Translations under genes and position numbers: made by a program
The notes under the pieces: generated by a model
What the model was told of the DNA's origin: nothing
Seen by the model: the letters and a program-made list of their open reading frames with translations, nothing else
Database searches by the model: none
Shown: positions 1 through 9,200 of the stretch, one piece after another
Layout: each line of letters opens with the position of its first letter
Position numbering within the stretch: position 1 is the first letter of the stretch
Assembly: GCA_947454485.1 (NCBI GenBank)
Contig: CANGJJ010000004.1
Span: forward strand, 62,001 to 126,000
Origin: Beijerinckiaceae bacterium
GTDB lineage: Bacteria; Pseudomonadota; Alphaproteobacteria; Rhizobiales; Beijerinckiaceae
Length of the DNA stretch: 64,000 bases
Direction: 5' to 3'

Positions 1-21
1 GAGCGCGGTGCGGTCTGTCAT
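1..21 (-). CDS. Possible 5' end of a gene leaving the window (partial)
   Basis: On the minus strand an ATG at 21-19 opens a frame (M-T-D-R-T-A-L) that continues past base 1. Six bases upstream lies AGAGGA (complement of 26-31), a good ribosome binding site. If real, this gene is divergent from the receptor gene at 244. Only seven codons are visible, so no function can be assigned, and the start itself is only a suggestion. Confidence 0.25.
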
Positions 22-243
22 GTTCATCCTCTGCGTGGAGGAGATGAGCGCACCACTGTGGCCGCTGCATGGAGCCCAGGCTCGGCCCAGCCTTGCGATA
101 GGCCGGGTCTTGAACTTGGGCGCTCTCTCCCCCTCATTGAGGCGCATCATAAGGATCGGGAGAGGCGGGTCAAAGGGTTGTGATTCTCGTGCTTTCGACA
201 GAGAATGGCACCGACAAGGGCGCAAGGCCCGAGGGAGGATATC
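22..243. promoter_or_regulatory. Upstream region of the receptor operon
   Basis: This 222-base stretch precedes the first clear gene. It carries the ribosome binding site GGGAGGA at about 231-237 for the start at 244. I see no convincing coding sequence: the open frames here lack family resemblance, and their possible starts have ribosome binding sites that sit too close. A promoter is expected because transcription of the 244-3321 group should begin here, but no clear -35/-10 pair stands out. Confidence 0.35.
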
Positions 244-1284
244 ATGACAGCAAGCAGACGCACGGCGTTGCAGTTTTTTGCCGTGCTTGCCTGTTCGGTT
301 GGAGCAGCAGGACTGGCGCAGGCCCAATCGGTCGCAGACTTCTATCGCGGCAAGACGATCAATCTCATCATCGGCACATCGGCGGGCAATGACTATGACT
401 ATCGCGCCCGTCTGGTGGCGCGCTTTATGGGTAAATATATCCCCGGTGAACCGCTCATCGTGCCGCGCAACATGCCCGGCGGTGGCGGTATTCAGGCTGC
501 CAATTATGTGTCGAATATGGCGCCGCGCGATGGCACGGTCATGCATATGATCATGCAGAATATGATGGCCGCGCAAGCCGTGCAGATGCCGGGTATTGAG
601 TTCGATACGCGCAAATTGATCTGGATCGGCAATACGACCAGTGCGCCCAATGTCATCAACTCCTGGCACACATCGGGCATCACCTCCATTGAGCAAGTGC
701 GCACGCAAGAGCTCGTCGTGGGTGCGCCCATGGGGACAGCCGGCGCGCTTTATCCAGCTTTGCTGAATGCGGTTGCGGGGATGAAGTTTCGCCTGGTGAT
801 GGGTTATCCCGGCGGCAATGAAGTCAATCTGGCGATGGAGCGCGGCGAAGTGAGTGGGCGTGGCTCCAACTCATGGGCCTCCTGGAAATCGACCAAGCCC
901 GAATGGCTGCGCGATAAGAAGATCAATATTCTTGTTCAGGTCGGATTGAAGCGTCACCCCGATCTGCCCGATGTGCCGCTGCTGCTTGAGCTTGCCAGCA
1001 AGCCCGAGGATCGCAAGCTGCTGGAGTTCTTCTCGGCTGATACGGATCTGTCGCGCTCTTTGGTGACAACGCCCAATGTTCCAGCCGAGCGTGTCGCTGT
1101 GCTGCGGGCCGCTTTTGATGCAGTGATGAAGGATCCTGAGTTTCTGGCGGAAGCCGCGCGGGCGGGTATGGATATCAGCCCCGGCACGGGGGCTGACTCG
1201 CAGAAGGTCGCCGAATCCATCGTCAATGCGCCGCCCGAGATTATCGCGCGCGCCAAGGCCATTATGGAAGCTCCGGCCAAGTAG
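244..1284 (+). CDS. Tripartite tricarboxylate transporter (Bug/TctC) family substrate-binding protein
   Basis: A periplasmic solute receptor of 346 residues. The start at 244 is chosen over an in-frame upstream ATG at 205 because GGGAGGA lies just ahead and it gives a clean signal peptide (MTASRRTALQFF..., cleavage after AQA near residue 27). Family marks are GKTINLIIG at the mature N-terminus, the PGGGGIQAAN loop, and PGGNEVNLAMERGEV, the usual ligand-loop region of Bug proteins. Bug receptors bind carboxylates or other small organic acids. No TctA or TctB membrane subunit lies nearby, so the partner transporter is elsewhere or the protein acts as a sensor. The substrate is unknown. It probably shares an operon with the next two genes. 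Confidence 0.85.
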   Translation: MTASRRTALQFFAVLACSVGAAGLAQAQSVADFYRGKTINLIIGTSAGNDYDYRARLVARFMGKYIPGEPLIVPRNMPGGGGIQAANYVSNMAPRDGTVMHMIMQNMMAAQAVQMPGIEFDTRKLIWIGNTTSAPNVINSWHTSGITSIEQVRTQELVVGAPMGTAGALYPALLNAVAGMKFRLVMGYPGGNEVNLAMERGEVSGRGSNSWASWKSTKPEWLRDKKINILVQVGLKRHPDLPDVPLLLELASKPEDRKLLEFFSADTDLSRSLVTTPNVPAERVAVLRAAFDAVMKDPEFLAEAARAGMDISPGTGADSQKVAESIVNAPPEIIARAKAIMEAPAK

Positions 1285-1302
1285 GATCATGCGACATCAG
1301 GT

Positions 1303-1316
1303 GGCCCTTCGGGGCC
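1303..1316 (+). other. Small GC hairpin with TTCG tetraloop between two receptor genes
   Basis: GGCCC and GGGCC flank a C(TTCG)G tetraloop, an exceptionally stable RNA fold, in the 102-base gap between the two receptor genes. No T-run follows, so it is not a classic terminator. It could protect the 3' end of the first message or adjust expression between the genes. Confidence 0.4.
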
Positions 1317-1386
1317 GCTTGCATTCCCTGTGCGCTCATTGTCAGATGGGCCTATGGGCGCCGCAGAGCGCTGCAGGGAGGAGACC

Positions 1387-2349
1387 ATGATTGCAATTGC
1401 GCGGCTCGCCATGGCGAGCGCTATCGCCGTGTCATTCAGCTTTGGTGCCATGGCGCAAGACAAGCCAGCCCTGCGGGTCGGTACGCTCAAGCAAGGCTCA
1501 CTCACCAATCTCTATGCTGCCAAAAAGGCAGGCCTGTTTGAAAAGAACGGGCTCAATGTCGAGCTGATCGAATTTCGCAACGGCAATGAAGCCATCGCAG
1601 CCCAGCGCGGGGGTAGTGTCGATCTTGTTCTCACCATCCCCGGTACAGCCATGGTGGCGGTGGAGCGTGGCTTTGATCTGCAGCTGATCGTGGGCAATGA
1701 AACGTCGCAGGCTTCAGCGCCCGACACAGGCTCAATCGTCGTGCGCAAAGATTCCAATATCAAAACGCTCGCTGATCTGAAGGGCAAGACGATTGCGATC
1801 TCGGGCACACATACGCAAAAGACAGTGGCCATTCAGGCTCTGCTGAAGCGCAATGGCGTTGGCCCGAATGATTTTAAATTCCTCGAAATGCCCTATGCCT
1901 CGCAGGTCGATGCGTTGCGCGCCAAACAGATCGAAGTTGTTGCCTCGCTTGATCCGTGGACGACTTTGTTCCGCAACTCCGACTTCGCCACCATTCTGGC
2001 CTATGACTATCTTGAATCGCTGCCCGAACAGCCGATTGGTGGCTGGTATGGCCGTAAGGAATTTGTCGCCAAAAATCAGGACGCGATGAAGAAATTTGCG
2101 CAGGCCATCTGCGACTCAGCTGATTATATGGCCGCAGACAAAGCTCGCGCCCGCGCGCTGATTGCTGAATATACGGGCCTTGCCGCTGATCTTGTTGAGC
2201 AGGTGCCAGTCAATAAATGGACCTGCAAGATCAATCTGCCCGTTTGGCAGAAAACCGCTGACATGATGTTTGAGGGTGGGGAATTGCAGCGTCCCTTCAA
2301 GCTCGACTCCATGCTCGCCGAGACAGCGAATGCCTATGTCGTGAGATAG
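1387..2349 (+). CDS. ABC transporter substrate-binding protein, NMT1/SsuA-like
   Basis: A periplasmic receptor of 320 residues of the nitrate/sulfonate/taurine group. The start at 1387 follows a strong GGGAGGAG site and yields a signal peptide (MIAIARLAMASAIAVSFSF, cleavage after AMA). An upstream in-frame ATG at 1330 would add 19 residues unlike a signal peptide. Family features are LRVGTLKQGS at the mature end, the YAAKKAGLFEKNGLNVELIEF segment, LADLKGKTIAIS in the hinge region, and a late ASLDPWTT. The SsuA-like fold plus the flavin monooxygenase immediately downstream suggest an organosulfur or related small-molecule ligand; this is inference. No ABC permease or ATPase gene is adjacent. 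Confidence 0.85.
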   Translation: MIAIARLAMASAIAVSFSFGAMAQDKPALRVGTLKQGSLTNLYAAKKAGLFEKNGLNVELIEFRNGNEAIAAQRGGSVDLVLTIPGTAMVAVERGFDLQLIVGNETSQASAPDTGSIVVRKDSNIKTLADLKGKTIAISGTHTQKTVAIQALLKRNGVGPNDFKFLEMPYASQVDALRAKQIEVVASLDPWTTLFRNSDFATILAYDYLESLPEQPIGGWYGRKEFVAKNQDAMKKFAQAICDSADYMAADKARARALIAEYTGLAADLVEQVPVNKWTCKINLPVWQKTADMMFEGGELQRPFKLDSMLAETANAYVVR

Positions 2350-2358
2350 GAGGCGAGC

Positions 2359-3321
2359 ATGCGCTTTGGCTGCTGGACGCCGCTGCGTGGTGGGGAAGAG
2401 GGGATCGAAGATCACTTCGAACTGGCACGCGTGACGTTGCAAAAAGCTGAAGCGCTCGGCTTTGAAACGAGCTTGGTTGCCGAGCGCTTCATCGGTGCTG
2501 AATATGAAAGCTGGGTGCTTGCCAGCGCTCTGTCGCAACATATCCGCAAGATGGAGCTGATCGTTGCGGTTCATCCGGGCATTCTGTCTCCGCAGGTGAC
2601 TGCGAAGATGGGCGCGACGCTCGACAATCTCACGCAGGGGCGCTGTGCCATCAACATCGTCAATGGTTGGTGGCGCGAGGAGATGGACACTTATGGCAAT
2701 GGCGGCTGGCTCGACGAGGGCGAGGCGCGCTATCGCCGCATGGATGAATTTTTGACCATTATGACGGGCCTGTGGACGCAGCCCGAAGTCAGTTTTGAGG
2801 GTACATTTTATCAGCTGCACAAAGGGCGCTTGCCGCAAAAGCTCGTCGCCAAGCCTCATCCGCGCATTTATGCGGCGAGCCGTTCTGATCTTGGCAAGGA
2901 GGTCGTCGCGCGCCATTGCCAGTCATGGTTTGTTGATGCGCCGCCCGGCCATCGGCAGTGGGAAGAAAATTTCGCCGCCATTGAAGCTCATGTGCGCGCC
3001 ATGGATGAGCGCTGCGCGAGGCTGGGACGCAAACTCGACTATACGCTGAACGCTGCTGTGCTCTGCGCTGATAATACGGCGGAGGCGCAACGTCGCGCTG
3101 ATGAGCTTGAAGAGCGCGCGCGCGACAATCGCCTGCTGATGGCGGGCGGGGTGAAGGGGCTCGGCGGTGGCCTTGTTGGGACGCCTGAGGTCGTGGTGGA
3201 CCGTCTGCAGCGCTATGCCGCCATTGGGATCAACTGCGTGATGTTACGCTTCATGCCCGTGTTTGAAGGGATGGACCGTTTTGGCGCTGAGGTCATTCCA
3301 AAGCTCAAGCTACCCGCCTGA
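2359..3321 (+). CDS. LLM-class flavin-dependent monooxygenase (SsuD/SfnG-like)
   Basis: A cytoplasmic FMNH2-dependent monooxygenase of the bacterial luciferase superfamily, 320 residues. It starts nine bases after the receptor stop behind TAGGAGGCGA. The sequence opens FGCWTPLRGG, has a SLVAERFIGAEYESW segment, the INIVNGWWREEMDTYG region and TLDNLTQGR, all typical of alkanesulfonate and dimethylsulfone monooxygenases in which FMNH2 and oxygen cleave C-S bonds. Related enzymes act on other compounds, so the substrate is not fixed. A reductase partner is needed; none is adjacent, although an NADPH-FMN reductase-like gene sits at 53.6 kb. It is very probably cotranscribed with the SsuA-like receptor. 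Confidence 0.85.
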   Translation: MRFGCWTPLRGGEEGIEDHFELARVTLQKAEALGFETSLVAERFIGAEYESWVLASALSQHIRKMELIVAVHPGILSPQVTAKMGATLDNLTQGRCAINIVNGWWREEMDTYGNGGWLDEGEARYRRMDEFLTIMTGLWTQPEVSFEGTFYQLHKGRLPQKLVAKPHPRIYAASRSDLGKEVVARHCQSWFVDAPPGHRQWEENFAAIEAHVRAMDERCARLGRKLDYTLNAAVLCADNTAEAQRRADELEERARDNRLLMAGGVKGLGGGLVGTPEVVVDRLQRYAAIGINCVMLRFMPVFEGMDRFGAEVIPKLKLPA

Positions 3322-3381
3322 GTGAGCTTGGCCGCGCCGTCGCAAAATAGCCGTCTGCTGCCGCTAGGAGCCTGAGGGGTT

Positions 3382-3406
3382 GGGCTGGGCACTTCGGGTC
3401 CAGCCC
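3382..3406. terminator. Weak hairpin after the monooxygenase
   Basis: GGGCTGG (3382-3388) and CCAGCCC (3400-3406) can pair across an 11-base loop, 60 bases after the monooxygenase stop. No T-run follows, so this is at most a weak terminator between the receptor group and the efflux block. Confidence 0.3.
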
Positions 3407-3428
3407 GATCCAAGCTAGACTTGCGTTT

Positions 3429-4928
3429 GTGCTGAGGGTTTCAGGTTTGCGCAATCAGGATATCGAGATCGAGCGACGGCGCCTTCTGTGCGCTGGCGGC
3501 GCGGGACTGATTGCAGCCGCGCTGGGCGCTTGCGTGCCTGCGCCCCGTCAGACGGGGTCTTTGCCTGAAATTCCAGATACTTACCTGAAGGACTCGGGCC
3601 GTCCGACCCCGCCGCCCGGCGATTGGCCTAAACAGTTTGGCTCGGCTGAATTGGTGGCCCTGCTGAGGGAGGTCGCCTCCGAAAATCTCGACATTGCAGC
3701 GGCGAGCGCGCGAATCATTCAGGCCGAGGGCTTGGCTCTCAGCTCAGGGGCGGCGCTTTATCCCCAACTCAACCTGACGCAAGACGCCAGTCGCTCGCTC
3801 TCGCCCGGCACATTGCGTTCCACCAGCGCGCCCTTCACATCGACCGTCAGCAACCGCTTCGATCTTGGCCTTACCGCCAGCTACACGCTCGATCTGTTCG
3901 GGCGCAATCGCGCCACCGCGCGCTCAGCCCAAGAGGCCGCATTTGCTGCGCGCTATGATCGCGATGCGACTGTGGTGGCCACGCTCGCCTCTGTCAGCAA
4001 CAGTTATTTCCTGATGCTCGCCGCGCAGGATCGTTTGCGCATTGCGCGCGACAATATCCGCATTGCAGAACGCGTTCTCGATGCCATTCGCGCGCGGCTT
4101 GAGGTTGGCACAGGCACGGCGCTTGATCTTGCGCAGCAAGAAAGCGTTGTCGCCAATCAGCGCGCCAATGTGCCAGCGCTTGAACAGAGCCTGCAGCAAA
4201 CGCGCAATTTGCTGGCTGTTTTGGCGGGCCATACGCCCGAGAGTTTGCAGCTGCGCGGTGGCTCCCTGCGCAGTCTCAAAGTGCCAGCCGTTCAGGCGGG
4301 CCTTCCGGTGGCCTTGATGCTGCAGCGCCCTGATATTGCAGCGGCTGAATGGCGCTTGTCATCGCAACAAGCCAGTGTGCGCGCTGCGCGCGCCGCCTTT
4401 TTGCCCACGATCACCCTGACCGGATCGCTTGGTTTGCAAAGCGTCACCCTCAAGAATTTGCTGCGCCCCGATGCGCTCGCGGCCTCGCTGGCTGAAGGCC
4501 TGAGCGCGCCGATCTTCTCGGGTGGCAATCTGGAAGGTCAGTTGCAGCAGGCCGAAGGCCGCCAGATCGAGGCTTTGGAGATCTATCGCAAAGCTATCCT
4601 GACCGCTCTTTCGGATGTCGAGAACGCGCTTGTGGCGGTGGAGCAAACAACATCGCGTGAGCGCTTGCAGGGCAATGTCGTTGAGGCCTCCCGCCGTGCT
4701 TATCTGATCACCGAAGAGCGGTTGCGCGAAGGCACGATTGATATTGTCACTTTGCTCAATACGCAGCTGACCTATTTCCAAGCGCAGGATCTGCTGGTGC
4801 AGGTGCGCTTGCAGCGTTTCCAAGCTGTGGTGTCTCTCTTTCAGGCGCTGGGGGGCGGCTGGACGCGGGAGGATGTCGCAGTCATCCTGAGTGATCCCAT
4901 GGTTCCGCCCCAGACTGTTACGCCATGA
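3429..4928 (+). CDS. RND efflux outer-membrane lipoprotein, NodT family
   Basis: The TolC-like exit duct of a tripartite pump, 499 residues. The N-terminus has basic ERRRLL, a hydrophobic stretch and an LGAC lipobox near residues 32-35, so it should be lipid-anchored in the outer membrane. Two OEP-type halves follow, with long helical segments such as AARSAQEAAFAARYDRD and LEVGTGTALDLAQQESVVA in the first half and LRPDALAASLAEGLSAPIFSGGN in the second. The proposed start is GTG at 3429; an in-frame TTG six codons on is possible. Its stop overlaps the adaptor start at 4925 by four bases (ATGA), so the four genes to 12422 look like one operon. It may also serve the third pump downstream. Confidence 0.88.
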   Translation: MLRVSGLRNQDIEIERRRLLCAGGAGLIAAALGACVPAPRQTGSLPEIPDTYLKDSGRPTPPPGDWPKQFGSAELVALLREVASENLDIAAASARIIQAEGLALSSGAALYPQLNLTQDASRSLSPGTLRSTSAPFTSTVSNRFDLGLTASYTLDLFGRNRATARSAQEAAFAARYDRDATVVATLASVSNSYFLMLAAQDRLRIARDNIRIAERVLDAIRARLEVGTGTALDLAQQESVVANQRANVPALEQSLQQTRNLLAVLAGHTPESLQLRGGSLRSLKVPAVQAGLPVALMLQRPDIAAAEWRLSSQQASVRAARAAFLPTITLTGSLGLQSVTLKNLLRPDALAASLAEGLSAPIFSGGNLEGQLQQAEGRQIEALEIYRKAILTALSDVENALVAVEQTTSRERLQGNVVEASRRAYLITEERLREGTIDIVTLLNTQLTYFQAQDLLVQVRLQRFQAVVSLFQALGGGWTREDVAVILSDPMVPPQTVTP

Positions 4929-6220
4929 AGAAAATCCTCATCTATGCTTTGGCAGCCCTTGCGCTGCTGCTGGCCGCCCATTGGCTCGGCATTGTGCGCT
5001 TGCCCTTTTTGGGCGGCCCTGCGGCTGAGCGCACGCAGGCAGCGGGCGGCGGTTTCTTTGGGCGTCGCGCTGCCAATCGCGCCGAGGTTATTCCGGTTCT
5101 GACCGCGCCCGTGCAGCGCCAGAATGTGCCTGTGACCATTGATGCTGTGGGCACTGTGCAGGCTCTGAATACGGTGGTCGTGCGGGCGCAGGTTGAAGGG
5201 CGATTGATCGAGCTGAAATTCCGCGACGGGCAAGATGTGAAGAAGGGCGATGTGCTCGCTCTGCTCGATGCTCGCAGCTATCAGGCTCAATATGATCAGG
5301 CGGTCGCCAAGAAGGCGCAGGACGAGGCGCAGCTTGAAAATGCGCGCATTGATCTTGATCGCTATACGCGGCTGGCGGCAGGTAATTTTGGATCACGTCA
5401 GCAGGCTGATACGCAGCGCGCCCTCGTTTCGCAGCTCGAAGCGCAGGTGCGCGTCGACCAAGCCATTATCGACAATGCGCGCACGATGCTTGACCACACG
5501 ACGATCACCGCTCCCATTGATGGGCGCACGGGCCTGCGCGCGGTCGATGTTGGCAATCTTATCCGTGCGACCGATCCTTCGGGTCTTGTGACGATCACGC
5601 AGCTGCGCCCCGTGGCAGCTGTCTTCAATCTACCGCAGCAGAATTTGCGCGCCATTGTGGCTGGGCAGGCGCGCGGTGCCTTGACCGTGGATGTTTTGGA
5701 GCCTGACAACAGCACGGTGATTGAGCGTGGCCAGATTGAGGTTGTGGACAATCAGGTGGATGTGACGACAGGCACGGTGCGTGTGCGCGCTGTCTTCCCC
5801 AATCGCGATCTTGTTCTGTGGCCCGGCCAATTCGTCAATGTGCGAGTTTATGTCGACCTGTTGACGCAGGTGCTAACCGTGCCGAGCGGCGCTGTGCAGC
5901 GCGGCCCCAAGGGACCGTTTGTTTATGTGATCAGCGCTGAGAACAAGGCGAGTGTGCGCCTTGTCACTGTGCAGCGTCAGGATGAGCGGCTGGCGGTTAT
6001 TGAAGGCGTCGATGAGGGCACCAATCTTGTCACTACAGGCTTTGGACAATTGACCGAAGGCTCGAGCGTGCGTGTGCAGAACGAAGGCGGCGAGCCTGCA
6101 GCGCAGCGCCCAGTACGACCGCCAGGACAAGGGCCAGGACAAGGGCAAGGACAAGGACAAGGGCAGCGCGGTGGGGCCCGCTCCCAAACAGAGGCTGGCG
6201 GCAGCGCCGGAAGCAGATGA
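4925..6220 (+). CDS. RND efflux periplasmic adaptor (MdtA-like)
   Basis: The membrane-fusion protein that links the pumps to the outer-membrane duct, 431 residues. It has one N-terminal hydrophobic anchor (MKKILIYALAALALLLAAHW), a biotinyl-lipoyl-like half (VVRAQVEGRLIELKFRDGQDVKKGDVLALLD), an alpha-hairpin (YDQAVAKKAQDEAQLENARI), the second lipoyl half (ITAPIDGRTGLRAVDVGN), then beta-barrel and membrane-proximal domains. The C-terminal 30 or so residues are low complexity (GQG repeats, then SQTEAGGSAGSR), built from a short tandem DNA repeat. It starts inside the NodT stop (ATGA) and ends inside the next start (ATGA), so the genes are probably translationally coupled. Confidence 0.9.
   Translation: MKKILIYALAALALLLAAHWLGIVRLPFLGGPAAERTQAAGGGFFGRRAANRAEVIPVLTAPVQRQNVPVTIDAVGTVQALNTVVVRAQVEGRLIELKFRDGQDVKKGDVLALLDARSYQAQYDQAVAKKAQDEAQLENARIDLDRYTRLAAGNFGSRQQADTQRALVSQLEAQVRVDQAIIDNARTMLDHTTITAPIDGRTGLRAVDVGNLIRATDPSGLVTITQLRPVAAVFNLPQQNLRAIVAGQARGALTVDVLEPDNSTVIERGQIEVVDNQVDVTTGTVRVRAVFPNRDLVLWPGQFVNVRVYVDLLTQVLTVPSGAVQRGPKGPFVYVISAENKASVRLVTVQRQDERLAVIEGVDEGTNLVTTGFGQLTEGSSVRVQNEGGEPAAQRPVRPPGQGPGQGQGQGQGQRGGARSQTEAGGSAGSR
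6123..6166 (+). repeat. 12-base tandem repeat in the adaptor gene tail
   Basis: Two perfect copies of CAGGACAAGGGC (6123-6134 and 6135-6146) are followed by a degenerate copy and a half. They encode the GQG-rich tail of the adaptor. Such short repeats change length by slippage, and 12-base steps keep the frame. Confidence 0.7.
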
Positions 6221-9200
6221 GCGTCTCGACGCCCTTCATTCTCCGCCCCGTGGCGACTTCCCTCTTGGGTGTCGCCATTCTGCTGTGCGGATTGCTGGGC
6301 TATTGGCGTCTGCCGGTCTCGTCTTTGCCGCAGGTGGATTTTCCCACCATGCAGATCACGACGCGTCTGCCCGGTGCCAATCCTGATACGATTGCGGCCA
6401 TTGTCACTGCGCCGCTGGAGCGTCAGCTTGGGCAAATTCCCGCGCTCACGTCGATCTCATCGCAATCCTCTTTCGGTCTCAGCCAGATCACGCTGCAATT
6501 TGAGCTCGACCGCGATATTGATGCGGCCTCGCAAGATGTGCAGTCGGCGATTAATGCGGCCTCGGCCACTTTGCCGCGCAATCTTCCCTATCCGCCCGTC
6601 TATGCAAAAGTGAATCCCGCTGACGCGCCGATCATCACTCTGGCTGTCACCTCTGAAACTTTGCCGCTGCGCACTTTGAGTGATTTTACAGATACGCTTG
6701 TGGGCCCGCGCCTGTCGGAGATCAGTGGCGTGGGGCGTGTCTCCATTCAAGGTGGCATCAGGCCTGCTGTGCGTATTCAGGCGGATCTTGCCCGTCTGGC
6801 CGCCTATCGCATGGGGCTTGAAGATCTGCGCATCGCTGTTGTGGGCGCGAATGTTGCAGGTGCCAAAGGCGCGCTCGATGGGCCGCAGCAATCATACACA
6901 ATCGCGGCCAATGACCAGATCAATGCCGCTGAGGCCTATCGCAATGTCGTTGTCGCTTATCGCAACAATGCGCCTGTCATGCTGCGCGATGTGGCGGAGG
7001 TGATTGAGGGGCTCGAGAATGCGCGTGTGGGTGGTTGGTATCGCGGTCGCCCCGCCATTATTCTCGATGTGCAAAAACAGCCCGGCGCCAATATTATTGC
7101 GACCGTTGATCGACTGAAGCTCGAATTGCCGCGCCTGCAGCGCTCACTCCCGGCAGGGACGGGAATCGAGATCGTGCATGACCGCACCCAGGCCATTCGC
7201 GCCTCAGTGGCGGATGTGCAATTCACATTGGTTCTGGCTGTCGGGCTGGTTGTGATGGTCGTTCTGCTGTTTTTGCGCAGTGGGGCGGCGACCATTGTGG
7301 CAGGTGTTACGCTGCCGCTCTCTATCATCGCGACCTTTGCAGCTATGTGGCTCGCGGGCTTTAGCCTCGACAATCTCTCGCTCATGGCGCTGACAATTGG
7401 CACGGGCTTTGTGGTCGATGATGCAATTGTCATGATCGAGAACATTGTGCGCAATCTCGAACGGGGGAAGACGCCGCTTGAGGCTGCACTCGATGGGGCG
7501 CGTGAAATCGGCTTCACCGTGATTTCGCTCACCCTGTCCCTGATTGCGGTCTTTATTCCGCTCTTGTTCATGACCGGGATTGTGGGGCGCATGTTCCGCG
7601 AATTTGCGATCACGCTGACTTTGGCTGTGTCCGTGTCGGCCGTGATCTCGCTCACGCTCACGCCGATGATGTGCGCGCGTTTGCTGCGCAACAGAAGTGA
7701 AGATGAGCCCATGCCAGCCTATTTGCGTCTGGCGGAGGTACCTTTTGCCGCTATGGCGCGCTGGTATGAGGTCACTCTTGATTGGGCGCTGCGCCGTCAC
7801 CGCGCTATGCTATTTGTCACGCTTGGCACGACTGTTCTGACCATTGTGCTTTATGTCGCCATGCCCAAGGGCTTCTTGCCGGTGCAAGACACGAGCCTTG
7901 TCACCGTGACGCTCGATGCTGCACCCGAGGTCTCGTTTCAGGAAATTTCTCGCCTGCAAGAAGAGGTGGCCGAACGTATCTCGGCTGATCCTGATGTGAC
8001 AGGCGTTGTGAGCGTGGTGGGGATTGGCCCGCTCAATGCCACGCTTAACTCTGCGCGCCTGACCGTGACTTTAAAGCCCCGCGATGAGCGGCGTGATGAT
8101 GCGTCGGTCATTGCCACGCGCCTGCGTGCCTCCGCGCATGAAATTCCCGGCGTCACGCTCTATGCGCAGCCTGCGCAAGATATTCAGATCACCACCCAGT
8201 CAACGCGCTCGCAATATCAATATGTGCTGGCGAGTGCCGATTCAGGCTCTCTGACGAGCTGGGCGCAAAGGCTCGCCCAAGAGCTGCGTGGCTCGGGCAT
8301 TGTGCGCAATGTCGCGGCTGAGACCAATGATGGCGGATTGCGCGTCTTTGTGGATGTGGACCGCGAAAAGGCGGGCCGACTTGGTATCTCGATGCAGTCC
8401 ATTGACGATACGCTCAATAGCGCCTTTGGTCAGCGGCAGGTCTCCACGATCTATGCGCAGTCGAACCAGTATCGCGTTATTCTGGAAGCCTCGCCGCAAT
8501 ATCAAACGGACCCGACGGATCTGGGAAAACTCTATGTGCCTGCCGCTGGCGGTGTGCAGACGCCGCTTGAGACGGTCGCGCGTATTCGCCAGACAACAGC
8601 GCCTCTCACTGTGATGCGCACCGATCAGTTTCCTGCAACGATCGTGAGCTTTGATCTGGCACCTCATGCTGCTCTGGGTGATGCGGTTGAGGCTGTGGCG
8701 CGCGCGGAAGCTGCCATTGGCATGCCCAATCATATCATCGGCACATTCCGAGCTGATGCGGCGGAGTTCAAACGCTCGCTCGCCAGCCAGCCCTGGCTCA
8801 TTCTGGCTGCGATCATCACAATCTATGTTGTGCTTGGCATGCTCTATGAGAGCTTCGCCCATCCCTTCACCATTCTCACCACTTTGCCCTCGGCGGGTGT
8901 GGGTGCTTTGCTCGCGCTCCTGCTGACGGGTCAGGATCTCTCGGTCGTTGGCTTGATCGGCATTGTTCTGCTGATGGGAATTGTAAAGAAAAACGCGATC
9001 ATGATGATCGACTTTGCCATTGAGGCGCAGCGTCACGGCGCGAGCCCTGATGATGCGATCCGCCGCGCCTGTCTGTTGCGTTTTCGTCCTATCATGATGA
9101 CGACTTTGGCTGCGCTCTTGGGAGCCATTCCTTTGGCGCTTGCATCGGGCCCGGGGAGTGAGCTGCGCATTCCGCTTGGCGTTTCCATCATTGGTGGTTT

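Noticed and set aside
8..247. A 79-codon frame at the window start
   Set aside because: No family resemblance, and it overlaps the receptor start and signal peptide region in another frame.
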